This document shows, one piece after another, positions 27,437 to 35,925 of a DNA stretch of 64,000 nt. Position numbers and translations under genes: made by a program. The DNA lies in assembly GCA_025060105.1 (NCBI GenBank), contig JANXCS010000001.1:266762-330761 (forward strand), written 5' to 3'. The notes beneath the pieces were generated by a model. It was not told where the DNA came from and did no database searches. It saw only the letters and a list, made by a program, of their open reading frames with translations. The stretch's first letter is position 1. Each line of letters begins with the position of its first letter. Origin of the DNA: Pseudothermotoga sp. GTDB lineage: Bacteria > Thermotogota > Thermotogae > Thermotogales > DSM-5069.

Positions 27437-28844
27437 CCTTATCATGACAGTAGATATTGGAACGACAAATGTCAAAATTGCGCTATTCGATTTGGATGGG
27501 AATAAAACGTTTCATTTTGAAAGGAGGTGCACTGAAAGCACTTTCAATGGAAGGCACGAGATAGATCCCAGGAAGTGGTGGGTGGCTTTTTCAATAGGTG
27601 TGAACAGTGTCGAAGAGAAAATGAAAAGGCACATTCGAGCCATATGTATCAGTAGTCAAGGACCAACGATCGTGCTCGTCGACGAGAATGGAAGGCTGGT
27701 TCATAAAGCTGTGAGCTGGCTTGATAACAGGGGAGCAGAACGTATTCATTGGCTAAGAACACAAGGCTTAGATGAACAAACAGCCTCAACCACAGCCAAA
27801 CTGCTCGAGTTAGCGAAGATTGTAAACGGTAGAACCTATCTGCTTCAACCGAGTGATTACCTTATTTTGAAACTGACAGGTTTGTTCGTCAATGCTACCT
27901 TTCACCAGTATGGTTATTCTCCTTGGTACAAGGAAGTTCTAGAGAAGTTCGAGCTCAGTGATACTTTCTTGATTCCAAGCCTAGTTGAACCTTCGAAGGC
28001 GATCGGAAGAATTATCAAAAGGGTTGCCAAACATTTTCGATTACCTGAGGAAACGATCGTTGTAGCGGGTGCGCCAGATTTTGCAGCAGCCCTTATAGGT
28101 ACTGGTACACTCAGACCGGGTATCGTATGTGATAGGGCAGGCACCTCAGAGGGAGTAACTCTCTGCAGCGATGCAAAGATAGATGTTCCTGGGTTGATCA
28201 CAACACCTTTCTTCATGGGCAATTTTTGGAAAATCAGTGGTGTTTTGACTTCTTCTGGGAAAGCTATCGAGTGGGTTGCAAACAGCGTGGCGCGTTTTAG
28301 GAGTATCGAAGAACTTTCCTTATCGAGTATCCGAAGACCCACCGGAGTGATTTTTCTACCACATCTCGTTGGAGAAAGGAGCCCATACTGGAACGAAAAC
28401 CTGAGAGGGGTTCTCTTCGGACTAGGGCTGGAAGTGAACGCGAAAAGCTTGATTGTTTCTGCCGCGGAAGGTGTTGCTTTTGCTGTGAAGCACATCATCG
28501 ACGAGATGAAAAAAGCTGGGGCAAAAATTGTGACCATTAGAACGACTGGTGGGCAAGCCAGCAATGAACTTTGGAATCAAATAAAGGCTGACGTACTCGG
28601 AATGAATGTAGAGGTCGTTCAACCCGATGCCGAATTGCTCGGCTGTGCGATATTGGCTGCATCTTACTTGATTGAGGAACCTTTCATGCAAATAGCACAG
28701 AGACTTGTAAAGGTGAAGAAACACTTCATTCCTGACGAAAAGAAGAACGCTATTTATGACAAGCTGTATCAAATTTATCTCGAATTGCACGAGAGAAATC
28801 TCGATCTTTTTGACAAGTTGAAACTTTGTTCAAGCGATAGCTGA
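27426..28844 (+). CDS. FGGY-family carbohydrate kinase (xylulokinase-like)
   Basis: A 472-residue two-domain ASKHA kinase. The N-terminal phosphate loop is TVDIGTTNVKIALFDLDG, and the C-terminal domain carries PDFAAALIGTG (adenosine site), GERSPYWNENLRGVLFGL and RTTGGQASNELWNQIKAD. These enzymes phosphorylate sugars or polyols; sequence alone places it nearest xylulokinase but the substrate is uncertain. The GTG start overlaps the rpiR-type gene by 11 nt. The 3' end overlaps, tail to tail, the deacetylase gene by 15 nt. Confidence 0.88.
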   Translation: MSSDLIMTVDIGTTNVKIALFDLDGNKTFHFERRCTESTFNGRHEIDPRKWWVAFSIGVNSVEEKMKRHIRAICISSQGPTIVLVDENGRLVHKAVSWLDNRGAERIHWLRTQGLDEQTASTTAKLLELAKIVNGRTYLLQPSDYLILKLTGLFVNATFHQYGYSPWYKEVLEKFELSDTFLIPSLVEPSKAIGRIIKRVAKHFRLPEETIVVAGAPDFAAALIGTGTLRPGIVCDRAGTSEGVTLCSDAKIDVPGLITTPFFMGNFWKISGVLTSSGKAIEWVANSVARFRSIEELSLSSIRRPTGVIFLPHLVGERSPYWNENLRGVLFGLGLEVNAKSLIVSAAEGVAFAVKHIIDEMKKAGAKIVTIRTTGGQASNELWNQIKADVLGMNVEVVQPDAELLGCAILAASYLIEEPFMQIAQRLVKVKKHFIPDEKKNAIYDKLYQIYLELHERNLDLFDKLKLCSSDS

Positions 28845-29795
28845 GAAAAATTTGACCGCAGCTGATATGTTGGCTTGCGGGTTGTAACCACCTTCTTGAA
28901 CAACTAAAGTTGGTATTTTAAGTTTTCCTATCGCTTTTCCTATTCGGGCAAAATCATCGTCGTTAAGGGAGAATCCTCCGACCGGATCGTCCTTGTGTGT
29001 ATCAAAACCGAGAGACACTATGAGTACATCTGGGTAGTAGTCTTTTACCTCTCTGAGCGCTTGGTCGAGCGCTTCTGAGTACTTCGACCAATCGGATTTG
29101 GCAGGTAGCGGCAAGTTGATGTTGAAGCCTTCCCCTGGACCTTCACCGGTCTCGCTTTCTCGGCCGCTGATCCACGGGTAGAAAATATCTGGATCTCCGT
29201 GTATCGATACGTACAGAACGCGATCAGTACTATAAAAAATATCTTGTGTCCCATTTCCGTGGTGGAAATCCAGATCCAGTATCGCTATCCCATCGGCTCC
29301 GTCCTTCAGAAAATAAACTGCTGCAACCGCGGCGTTGTTGAAATAGCAATATCCACCACAAGCGCTGCGCGTCGCATGATGCCCAGGTGGTCGTACGAGT
29401 GCATAAACCAAATTTGTCCTTCCAGTGAGCAACGTCGCTGCCGTTAATGTTACATCAACGGCCCTCTTAGCAGATTCAAAAGTAGTGCTGGAAATTGGTG
29501 TACCCGTGTCGAAGCAAAGATCGTATCCAAACAACTCTGCTATATATTCTTCGTTTGGCTGAAGCGAGGCGCACTTGTTCTTCAACCATTTCACGTAACG
29601 CTCTTCATGGACTAGATAGATATAGCTCATAGGAAAAGTGTTTGGGGAATGTATGTTGTCGAAACCATTCATGATCAAAGCATCTTTAATTGATTCAATA
29701 CGATCAGGTTTTTCTGGATTTTCTATGAACCTGCCCTTGTCGATCTCTTTCGAAGGTCTATGTAAAACGTGTTTGGGATCGTAAACGATTTTCAG
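28830..29795 (-). CDS. HDAC-like deacetylase (acetoin-utilisation/acetylpolyamine type), predicted CTG start
   Basis: Class II-like histone-deacetylase fold. The zinc and catalytic motifs are RPPGHHATRS, DLDFHHGNGTQ and GFDTHKDDPVGG. The first ATG/GTG/TTG in frame (29678) would cut off about 39 residues, yet the upstream codons encode IVYDPKHVLHRPSKEI followed by ENPEKPDRIESI, which match the conserved start of this family. An in-frame TGA lies six codons upstream of a CTG at 29795, and that CTG is the only near-cognate option. It forms a CTGA overlap with the rpiB stop and follows GATGGGAG. The full product would be 321 residues. Substrate (acetyl-polyamine, acetyl-lysine) is unknown. Confidence 0.82.
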   Translation of the reverse strand: MKIVYDPKHVLHRPSKEIDKGRFIENPEKPDRIESIKDALIMNGFDNIHSPNTFPMSYIYLVHEERYVKWLKNKCASLQPNEEYIAELFGYDLCFDTGTPISSTTFESAKRAVDVTLTAATLLTGRTNLVYALVRPPGHHATRSACGGYCYFNNAAVAAVYFLKDGADGIAILDLDFHHGNGTQDIFYSTDRVLYVSIHGDPDIFYPWISGRESETGEGPGEGFNINLPLPAKSDWSKYSEALDQALREVKDYYPDVLIVSLGFDTHKDDPVGGFSLNDDDFARIGKAIGKLKIPTLVVQEGGYNPQANISAAVKFFSAIA

Positions 29796-30232
29796 TCTCC
29801 CATCATCCTTTCAATCTTTTGTATCCTCTCAGAGTGCCTGCCACCTTCAAAATTCGACGAGAGAAAAGCGTCTACAATCCAATGAGCCAGTTCAATTCCT
29901 AAGAACCTACCTGGTAGCACGAGTACGTTCGCGTTGTTGTGCGCCCTTGCGAGTCTAGCCATCTCGGGAAACAAACACAAAGCAGCTCTTATACCCTTGA
30001 CCCTGTTGGCTGCGATGCTCATACCTATACCAGTACCGCAGATGAGTATACCAAAATCTGTCTTGTTCTCCTTTATATCTTGAACCACTTTTTTAGCGAA
30101 ATCTGGATAGTCTGCGGCATCTTCCGAATAGGTTCCCTCATCGATAACTTTGATCCCTTTATCAATCAAATAAGCTTTGACGGCTTCTTTTAATCTAAAA
30201 CCTGCATGATCGCAACCAATAGCGATTCTCAT
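29792..30232 (-). CDS. rpiB: Ribose-5-phosphate isomerase B
   Basis: A 146-residue RpiB/LacAB-family isomerase interconverting ribose 5-phosphate and ribulose 5-phosphate. The N-terminal GCDHAGFRLKE, the catalytic-Cys loop ICGTGIGMSIAANRVKGIRAA and ARAHNNANVLVLPGR are all present. It overlaps the STAS gene by 4 nt at its start and meets the deacetylase gene at CTGA at its end. Confidence 0.94.
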   Translation of the reverse strand: MRIAIGCDHAGFRLKEAVKAYLIDKGIKVIDEGTYSEDAADYPDFAKKVVQDIKENKTDFGILICGTGIGMSIAANRVKGIRAALCLFPEMARLARAHNNANVLVLPGRFLGIELAHWIVDAFLSSNFEGGRHSERIQKIERMMGD

Positions 30233-30588
30233 CCATTGCCCTCCAAGAAAAATTTCAAAGCTTCCTCAACGCTCGAATAAATTTTGAAAACCCCTTCAAG
30301 CGATGTTATTTTGAAGATTCGTTTCAGATTATCGTGGAGGCCACAGAGCACGAGAGATCCACCGTTCAACCTTGCGGCGCGTTGTAAACCTAAAAGAGCT
30401 CCGAGCGCTGAGCTGTCTATATAGTCTACGTCTGAAAGATCCATGATTATGTTGCTCTTTCCAACATTTATGTATGTATCCTTAACGAAATTTTTTAAGT
30501 GAGGAGAATTACTCATGTCCATCTCCCCATGAAGTTTAATGACAACAACGTTTTTGAGCTCAACCGCTGTCCAATTTCTGTCATTCAT
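30229..30588 (-). CDS. STAS-domain anti-sigma-factor antagonist-like protein
   Basis: A 119-residue single STAS domain related to SpoIIAA/RsbV. The phosphorylatable serine region DVDYIDSSALGALLGL (about residue 58) is intact, followed by LVLCGLHDNLKRIFKIT. In the known systems a kinase anti-sigma factor phosphorylates this serine. No kinase or sigma factor gene is visible in the window. It overlaps lexA by 8 nt and rpiB by 4 nt. Confidence 0.88.
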   Translation of the reverse strand: MNDRNWTAVELKNVVVIKLHGEMDMSNSPHLKNFVKDTYINVGKSNIIMDLSDVDYIDSSALGALLGLQRAARLNGGSLVLCGLHDNLKRIFKITSLEGVFKIYSSVEEALKFFLEGNG

Positions 30589-31180
30589 ATATACGGATCA
30601 CTCCCACGACCTTCCCAGTGATCTTCACACGCGAAGGTTCAACTTCTATTGTTTGCATTGAAGCATTCGCTGGTTTAAGCAACACTTTTCCTGACTTGAA
30701 ATATATCTTCTTTAAAGTTGCTTGATCATTGTCCACTAGCACCGAAACTATATCTCCATTTTCTGCGGTTTCCTGTTTTCTCATCACGACATAATCATTT
30801 TCAATGATATGTTCATCGATCATGCTGTCTCCTTTAACTTTGAGGACGTAATACTCAAAACCAACCTTGATTATCTGTTTTGGAACCTCGATCATTTCAA
30901 TAGCGTGTTCGATCGCTTCAATTGCTGTGCCAGCAGCGATGGTGCCGACGACTGGTAATTTGACAGCTTCCCCCATGTTGAGGAGTTTTATGCTCCTTGC
31001 TTTTTTAGAACGCGAGATGTAACCTTTCTTTTCCAATGCAACCAAATGCATCATAGCTCCACGCGGAGTTATGCGAAAAGCTTTAGCTACGTCTCTAATA
31101 CTTGGTGAGTAACCATGGCTTTCAACGTAAGAAATTATGAAATCCAGAACCTTCTTTTGCCTTTCAGTCAATTGTCTCAC
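30581..31180 (-). CDS. lexA: LexA SOS repressor / autoprotease
   Basis: A 199-residue LexA. The N-terminal winged helix spans TERQKKVLDFIISYVESHGYSPSIRDVAKAF. The Ala-Gly cleavage site is in VGTIAAGTAIEA, the catalytic Ser in VKGDSMIDEHI and the catalytic Lys in ATLKKIYF. DNA damage-activated RecA triggers self-cleavage. The GTG start overlaps the archease stop (GTGA). No LexA operator was searched for. Confidence 0.95.
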   Translation of the reverse strand: MRQLTERQKKVLDFIISYVESHGYSPSIRDVAKAFRITPRGAMMHLVALEKKGYISRSKKARSIKLLNMGEAVKLPVVGTIAAGTAIEAIEHAIEMIEVPKQIIKVGFEYYVLKVKGDSMIDEHIIENDYVVMRKQETAENGDIVSVLVDNDQATLKKIYFKSGKVLLKPANASMQTIEVEPSRVKITGKVVGVIRIYE

Positions 31181-31554
31181 GTATCAAACACCACCCTCAA
31201 AACGATTTTGTCGGATTTCTCGACACTCAAACCGTGGTACGTGACGGCCTTAAGTTCCGTGCCATCGATTCTTTCAAATTCTCGGAATTTACATACGAGT
31301 TTCTCATCTTCAACGTAACAATCCTCCGGGAACAATTTCTTCGACTCCAGTAGGTATATCCAATCATTCACGATGTCAAACACAGCATCCTCTAGACTTT
31401 CTGGCAAATCATACTCAACAACGACTTCACGTTCCTTCAATTGCACCGAGTAGTGGTCTTTGAAGATGTTGATGAATTCCTTGAAAAGTTGTTCTTCGCT
31501 GTGGCACACTATCTCGTAACGAACATCAGCTGTGTGGTTCAGCTGTCGATACAC
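31177..31554 (-). CDS. Archease
   Basis: A 125-residue archease-family protein with the N-terminal [11 protein letters not shown] motif and the C-terminal [12 protein letters not shown] pattern that forms the calcium-binding end. Archease helps the RNA ligase RtcB, activating it and widening its nucleotide use. RtcB is not in this window. The T. maritima relative (TM1083 as I recall it) likewise neighbours gyrA and lexA, so the order is conserved. It overlaps gyrA by 16 nt. Confidence 0.9.
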   Translation of the reverse strand: MYRQLNHTADVRYEIVCHSEEQLFKEFINIFKDHYSVQLKEREVVVEYDLPESLEDAVFDIVNDWIYLLESKKLFPEDCYVEDEKLVCKFREFERIDGTELKAVTYHGLSVEKSDKIVLRVVFDT

Positions 31555-33965
31555 GTTTCCACCACCGCAAAATGAGACACCTCGTCGGCATCGGAGAGCT
31601 CTAGAACCTTGACCCCTTTGGCAGTACGACCCACTACACTTATACTTGAAACTCTGAAGCGTATTGAATGACCATTTTTGGTGAGTACGATCACATCAGA
31701 TTCTGAGTTTTTGATGAGTTCGGCACCACAAAGAAAGCCGACTTTCTCAACACTTGGCATCGTTTTGATACCGACTCCCCCGCGACTCTGTAACCTGTAT
31801 TCATTCAAAGGCGTCCGTTTGCCAAAACCTTTTGTTGTTATTGTTAATATTTCTCCCTCATCGTTTGACAGCACAACCATTCCGACAACTTCGTCATCAT
31901 CGCGGAGTGAGATGGCATTGACACCCATGGCGGAACGCCCCATTTGACGCACTTCTTTGATTGGAAATCTGATCGACATACCTTTTTTCGTTATGATCAA
32001 AACTTCCCTATCTTCTTCATTACAAACGCTCGCAGCCACAACAGAATCTCCATCATCAAAAGTTATAGCCCTAATACCGCGTGCCGTCGCATTCTCAAAT
32101 TCCAAAAGAGGGGTCCTCTTGATCTTGCCTTTTTTTGTCACAAGTACAAGATCACCGTACCAGTTGTTGAACGGTATTATTGTCAATACTGTTTCGCCTT
32201 CTTCCAAGTTCAGATAAGCTCTGATAGGTTTACCTTTGCTATCTCTGCTACTGAGTTCAAATTCGTGGTTCTTGAGAACGAATGCTCTGCCATGTGAGCT
32301 GACAAAAATTGTTTTGGAGTGAATACGGCTGGCACACACCAGCGCTATTTCATCATCTTCGGCAATCCTTGCACCCAGGATGCCTTTTCCTCCCCTCTTT
32401 TGACTTTTATAATCGTTCAGGCTACTCGCTTTTACGTAACCTTTCTCTGTGAGCACGATGACGATGTCTTCATCTGGGATGAGATCTTCAGGGGCGTAAT
32501 CGAGATCCTCATCGATGTTCACAATTTGTGTCCGCCGCTCATCACCATGCTTGCGTTTCAGCTCCTCAAGTTCATCGTTTATAACTTCGTATACTTTCGC
32601 ATCGTTTGATATGATTTGCTTGACGAGCTCAATTCTTTTTATGAGATCGGAGTATTCGGACTTTAGCTTCTCGATCTCCAAACTAGTCAGCCTTCCAAGG
32701 CGCATGTCTAGAATAGCCTTGGCCTGCTCTTCAGTCACGGCGAGAAGATTGACCAAGTTTTTAATAGCTTCTTCGTTGCTTTTACTGTTTCTGATGATAT
32801 CCACAACACTTCCTATAGATCTTGCCGCTTTCATTAAGCCTTCCAGTACGTGAGCTCTCTTTGAATAGATCTTCAGTTCATACTCTGCTTTTCTCCTTAT
32901 TACATTGAACCGATGCTGCACGAAAGCGCGTATCAATTGATGCAAATTCATCAACTTGGGACGGTTGTTGTCTATTACCAGCATTTGAACGTTGAAACTT
33001 GCTTGCAAGGAAGTGTGTTTATAAAGGTTGTTCAGAACAAGCTTATAATTCCCATTCTTTGGAATTTCTATGACGATCCTCAAGCCTTTCTTGTCAGATT
33101 CATCCCTTACGTTTTTTATCTGAATCTTTGGGTTCTTCTCAGCGTATCGTACTATCTCTTCGATGAGTGCCGCCTTGCTGACTCCATACGGAATCTCACT
33201 GATCACTATTTGATCGTGTTTCTTCCCTTCCTCAAAATGGATCTTACTGCGCATGACGATCTTGCCCCTACCTGTTGAGTAGATCTCTCTCAAACTGCCA
33301 GCGTTCACTACGATACCACCTGTAGGGAAATCTGGTCCTTTTATGTGGGTCAATAGATCGTCAACGCTGCAGTTAGGATTCCGTATAAAGAACTGTATTG
33401 CATTCACAACTTCGATTAAGTTGTGGGGAGGGATGTTCGTTGCCATGCCTACCGCTATGCCAGACGCACCGTTCAGTAATAGGTTTGGAATCTTCGATGG
33501 GAGAACTTTCGGTTCTTTCAGGGTACCATCGAAATTGTTCTCCATTTCGATCGTATCTTTATCGATATCTTCGAGCATTTCTTCCGCGATCTTAGACAAC
33601 TTGGCTTCAGTGTACCTCATGGCTGCCGGTGGATCTTTATCTATAGAACCAAAGTTTCCCTGTCCTATGACCAGAGGATATCTCATCGTGAAGGGCTGTG
33701 CCAATCTTACTAGCGCATCGTAAACAGCCATGTCACCGTGTGGGTGGTACTTTCCGAGTACTTCACCCACGATCCTTGCGCATTTCTTCGATTGTGAATT
33801 GTGTGAGAGGCCAAGTTCATGCATTACATAAAGTATCCTTCTTTGAACGGGCTTCAGACCATCTCGAACATCGGGTATAGCACGTCCTATAATGACGCTC
33901 ATGGAATAATTCATGTACTGTTGTACCAGCTCGTCTTCTATGTTCTTCGTGAGGATCTCAGACAT
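31539..33965 (-). CDS. gyrA: DNA gyrase subunit A
   Basis: An 808-residue subunit that cuts and rejoins DNA through Tyr118 in [11 protein letters not shown]. The N-terminal domain includes VQRRILYVM and the region [20 protein letters not shown], where Met79 occupies the position of the E. coli Ser83. The C-terminal beta-pinwheel has the GyrA box QKRGGKG, which permits DNA wrapping and negative supercoiling. The ATG follows AGGAGGTAAGAGAG. It lies just after metG in a minus-strand operon. gyrB is not in the window. Confidence 0.96.
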   Translation of the reverse strand: MSEILTKNIEDELVQQYMNYSMSVIIGRAIPDVRDGLKPVQRRILYVMHELGLSHNSQSKKCARIVGEVLGKYHPHGDMAVYDALVRLAQPFTMRYPLVIGQGNFGSIDKDPPAAMRYTEAKLSKIAEEMLEDIDKDTIEMENNFDGTLKEPKVLPSKIPNLLLNGASGIAVGMATNIPPHNLIEVVNAIQFFIRNPNCSVDDLLTHIKGPDFPTGGIVVNAGSLREIYSTGRGKIVMRSKIHFEEGKKHDQIVISEIPYGVSKAALIEEIVRYAEKNPKIQIKNVRDESDKKGLRIVIEIPKNGNYKLVLNNLYKHTSLQASFNVQMLVIDNNRPKLMNLHQLIRAFVQHRFNVIRRKAEYELKIYSKRAHVLEGLMKAARSIGSVVDIIRNSKSNEEAIKNLVNLLAVTEEQAKAILDMRLGRLTSLEIEKLKSEYSDLIKRIELVKQIISNDAKVYEVINDELEELKRKHGDERRTQIVNIDEDLDYAPEDLIPDEDIVIVLTEKGYVKASSLNDYKSQKRGGKGILGARIAEDDEIALVCASRIHSKTIFVSSHGRAFVLKNHEFELSSRDSKGKPIRAYLNLEEGETVLTIIPFNNWYGDLVLVTKKGKIKRTPLLEFENATARGIRAITFDDGDSVVAASVCNEEDREVLIITKKGMSIRFPIKEVRQMGRSAMGVNAISLRDDDEVVGMVVLSNDEGEILTITTKGFGKRTPLNEYRLQSRGGVGIKTMPSVEKVGFLCGAELIKNSESDVIVLTKNGHSIRFRVSSISVVGRTAKGVKVLELSDADEVSHFAVVETCIDS

Positions 33966-33977
33966 CTCTCTTACCTC

Positions 33978-35864
33978 CTATGAAACTTTCGAACCGGGGG
34001 CCGCACCACCATCGATGGTGATCAATCTGACTTGATCCTTATCGTGCGCTGCCAAAAGCATGCCCTGTGACTCTACACCCATAAGTTTGGCTGGTTTAAG
34101 GTTCGCAACGACCACAATGTTCTTACCGATCAGTTGATCCGGTTCATAATACTTCGCGATGCCCGCGACGATCTGTCTCACACCAAGTTCCCCAAGATCC
34201 ACCAAAAGTTTGAGCAACTTTTCTGATCCCTTGATCCTCTCAGCTGAAAGTATTTTCGCCACCCTGAGATCGACCTTTTTAAAATCGTTGATATCCAAGA
34301 GTGCAACATCGGTGCTTTTTTCCTCAGATTGAACTTTTTGATCGGCTTTCAATTCTACTTTTTGAAAGAGAGGGGCACCATGATTGATTTTCTGCCCACT
34401 GTTTATCGTGTTCCACACCTTCAAATGCGCTGCTTCAGGTTCGATCCTTTCGCCGAGCCTACGCAGCACTTCTTGTGAAGAGTTTGGCATGATTGGATAG
34501 AACATGATCGCAACCTTTTTGATGGTTTCACAAACGTTGTAAAGAACTGTTGCGAGTTTCTCCGTTTGACCTTGTTTCACTAAAAGCCACGGTTTGCACT
34601 CATCGAAGTACTTGTTGGCCAGAGCCAAGATTTCCATAACGGTTGCAACGGCTTCAGTTATTTGATAGCTATCCATTTGAGATAAATATTGTTCAATCTT
34701 AGCAAGCACCTGTTTTATGAACCGTTCATCCTCGGTATCGAATCGCCCAGGTTTGGGCATTGAGGAATCAAAATGTTTTTCAATCATTGCTGAAGTTCTA
34801 TGTAACAAATTTCCATAATCGTTTGCGAGGTCCGAGTTGAGCCTGTTTATGAGTCCTTTCTCCGAGAAATCTCCATCTTTACCAAAGACGATCTCTCTGA
34901 CTAGATAGAACCTCAACACATCGTTGCCGTACTTTTCAACGAAGTATTTTGGATCTATGGCGTTACCCAAAGATTTAGAAATTTTCTGACCATCCACCGT
35001 GAGCCATCCATGCGCGAATACAGTTTTAGGTAAAGGTAGTCCCACAGACATCAACATCGCAGGCCAAATGATGGAATGGAACCTGTTTATCTCCTTACCT
35101 ATCAAGTGCAAATCGGCGGGCCAAAATTCGTTGAACTTCTCGATATCTGCAGGATAGCCTATGGCTGAAACATAATTTATGAGTGCATCTACCCACACGT
35201 AAATGACATGTTGTGGATCATCCGGCATTGGAACACCCCAACTGAATGTTGTCCTTGTTATACTCAAATCCTTGAGCCCTGACTCAAGAATCTTCAGCAT
35301 TTCATTCCTTCGGAAATCAGGTTGCACAAATTCTGGATGCTTTCTGTAGTGCTCCAAGAGTGCATCACGGTACTTCGAAAGCCTAAAGAAATAGTTTTCT
35401 TCACTGACGAACTTCACTTCTCTCCCACAGCTAGGACAAGTGTGGTTTGGTCCCACCTCATCCTCGCTCCAATAACTTTCACAAGGAACGCAGTACCAAC
35501 CCTCGTAGATTCCTTTGTACACGTCACCATTCTGGATCATTTTCTTAACGAAGTACTGCACCACAGCCATGTGATTTGGATCTGTGGTCCTTATGAAACC
35601 ATCGTTGGTTATCTGCAGTTTCTCCCAGAGTTTTTTGAATTTTGCCGCGAGTTCGTCACAGAATTCTTGTGGTTCTTTGTTGGCCATCTTGGCAGCTTGA
35701 AAAACTTTTTGTCCATGCTCGTCGGTTCCCGTGAGGAAAAAAACTTTGAAGCCCATCATGCGCTTGTAGCGAGCGATTATGTCGGCTATGATTGTCGTGT
35801 AAGCACTGCCTACATGGGGTTCAGAATTCACATAGTATATGGGTGTCGTGATATAGAATTTCAA
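33978..35864 (-). CDS. metG: Methionyl-tRNA synthetase with fused C-terminal tRNA-binding domain
   Basis: A 628-residue class I synthetase. It has the HIGH-type PHVGSAYTTII near the start, zinc knuckles CVPCESYW and CPSCG, and KISKS as the KMSKS loop. After the anticodon domain, a linker leads to a ~105-residue tRNA-binding OB domain (DINDFKKVDLRVAKIL, then GVRQIVAGIAKYY). The TTG start at 35864 follows GGAGGTGG at good spacing; an upstream TTG at 35879 overlaps that site. It leads the operon containing gyrA. Confidence 0.96.
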   Translation of the reverse strand: MKFYITTPIYYVNSEPHVGSAYTTIIADIIARYKRMMGFKVFFLTGTDEHGQKVFQAAKMANKEPQEFCDELAAKFKKLWEKLQITNDGFIRTTDPNHMAVVQYFVKKMIQNGDVYKGIYEGWYCVPCESYWSEDEVGPNHTCPSCGREVKFVSEENYFFRLSKYRDALLEHYRKHPEFVQPDFRRNEMLKILESGLKDLSITRTTFSWGVPMPDDPQHVIYVWVDALINYVSAIGYPADIEKFNEFWPADLHLIGKEINRFHSIIWPAMLMSVGLPLPKTVFAHGWLTVDGQKISKSLGNAIDPKYFVEKYGNDVLRFYLVREIVFGKDGDFSEKGLINRLNSDLANDYGNLLHRTSAMIEKHFDSSMPKPGRFDTEDERFIKQVLAKIEQYLSQMDSYQITEAVATVMEILALANKYFDECKPWLLVKQGQTEKLATVLYNVCETIKKVAIMFYPIMPNSSQEVLRRLGERIEPEAAHLKVWNTINSGQKINHGAPLFQKVELKADQKVQSEEKSTDVALLDINDFKKVDLRVAKILSAERIKGSEKLLKLLVDLGELGVRQIVAGIAKYYEPDQLIGKNIVVVANLKPAKLMGVESQGMLLAAHDKDQVRLITIDGGAAPGSKVS

Positions 35865-35894
35865 AAGTTCCACCTCCAAAATGATCCTGAATCG

Positions 35895-35922
35895 ATTTTA
35901 CACCCAAACTTTGGAGTTTGAA
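35895..35922 (-). promoter_or_regulatory. Candidate promoter and palindrome upstream of metG
   Basis: On the minus strand, -35-like TTCAAA (35917-35922), a 16-nt spacer and -10 TAAAAT (35895-35900) lie between the beta-lactamase-fold gene and metG. A perfect 6-bp inverted repeat CAAACT-TTGG-AGTTTG (35905-35920) covers the spacer and could be an operator or a weak hairpin. Confidence 0.4.
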
Positions 35923-35925
35923 TAA

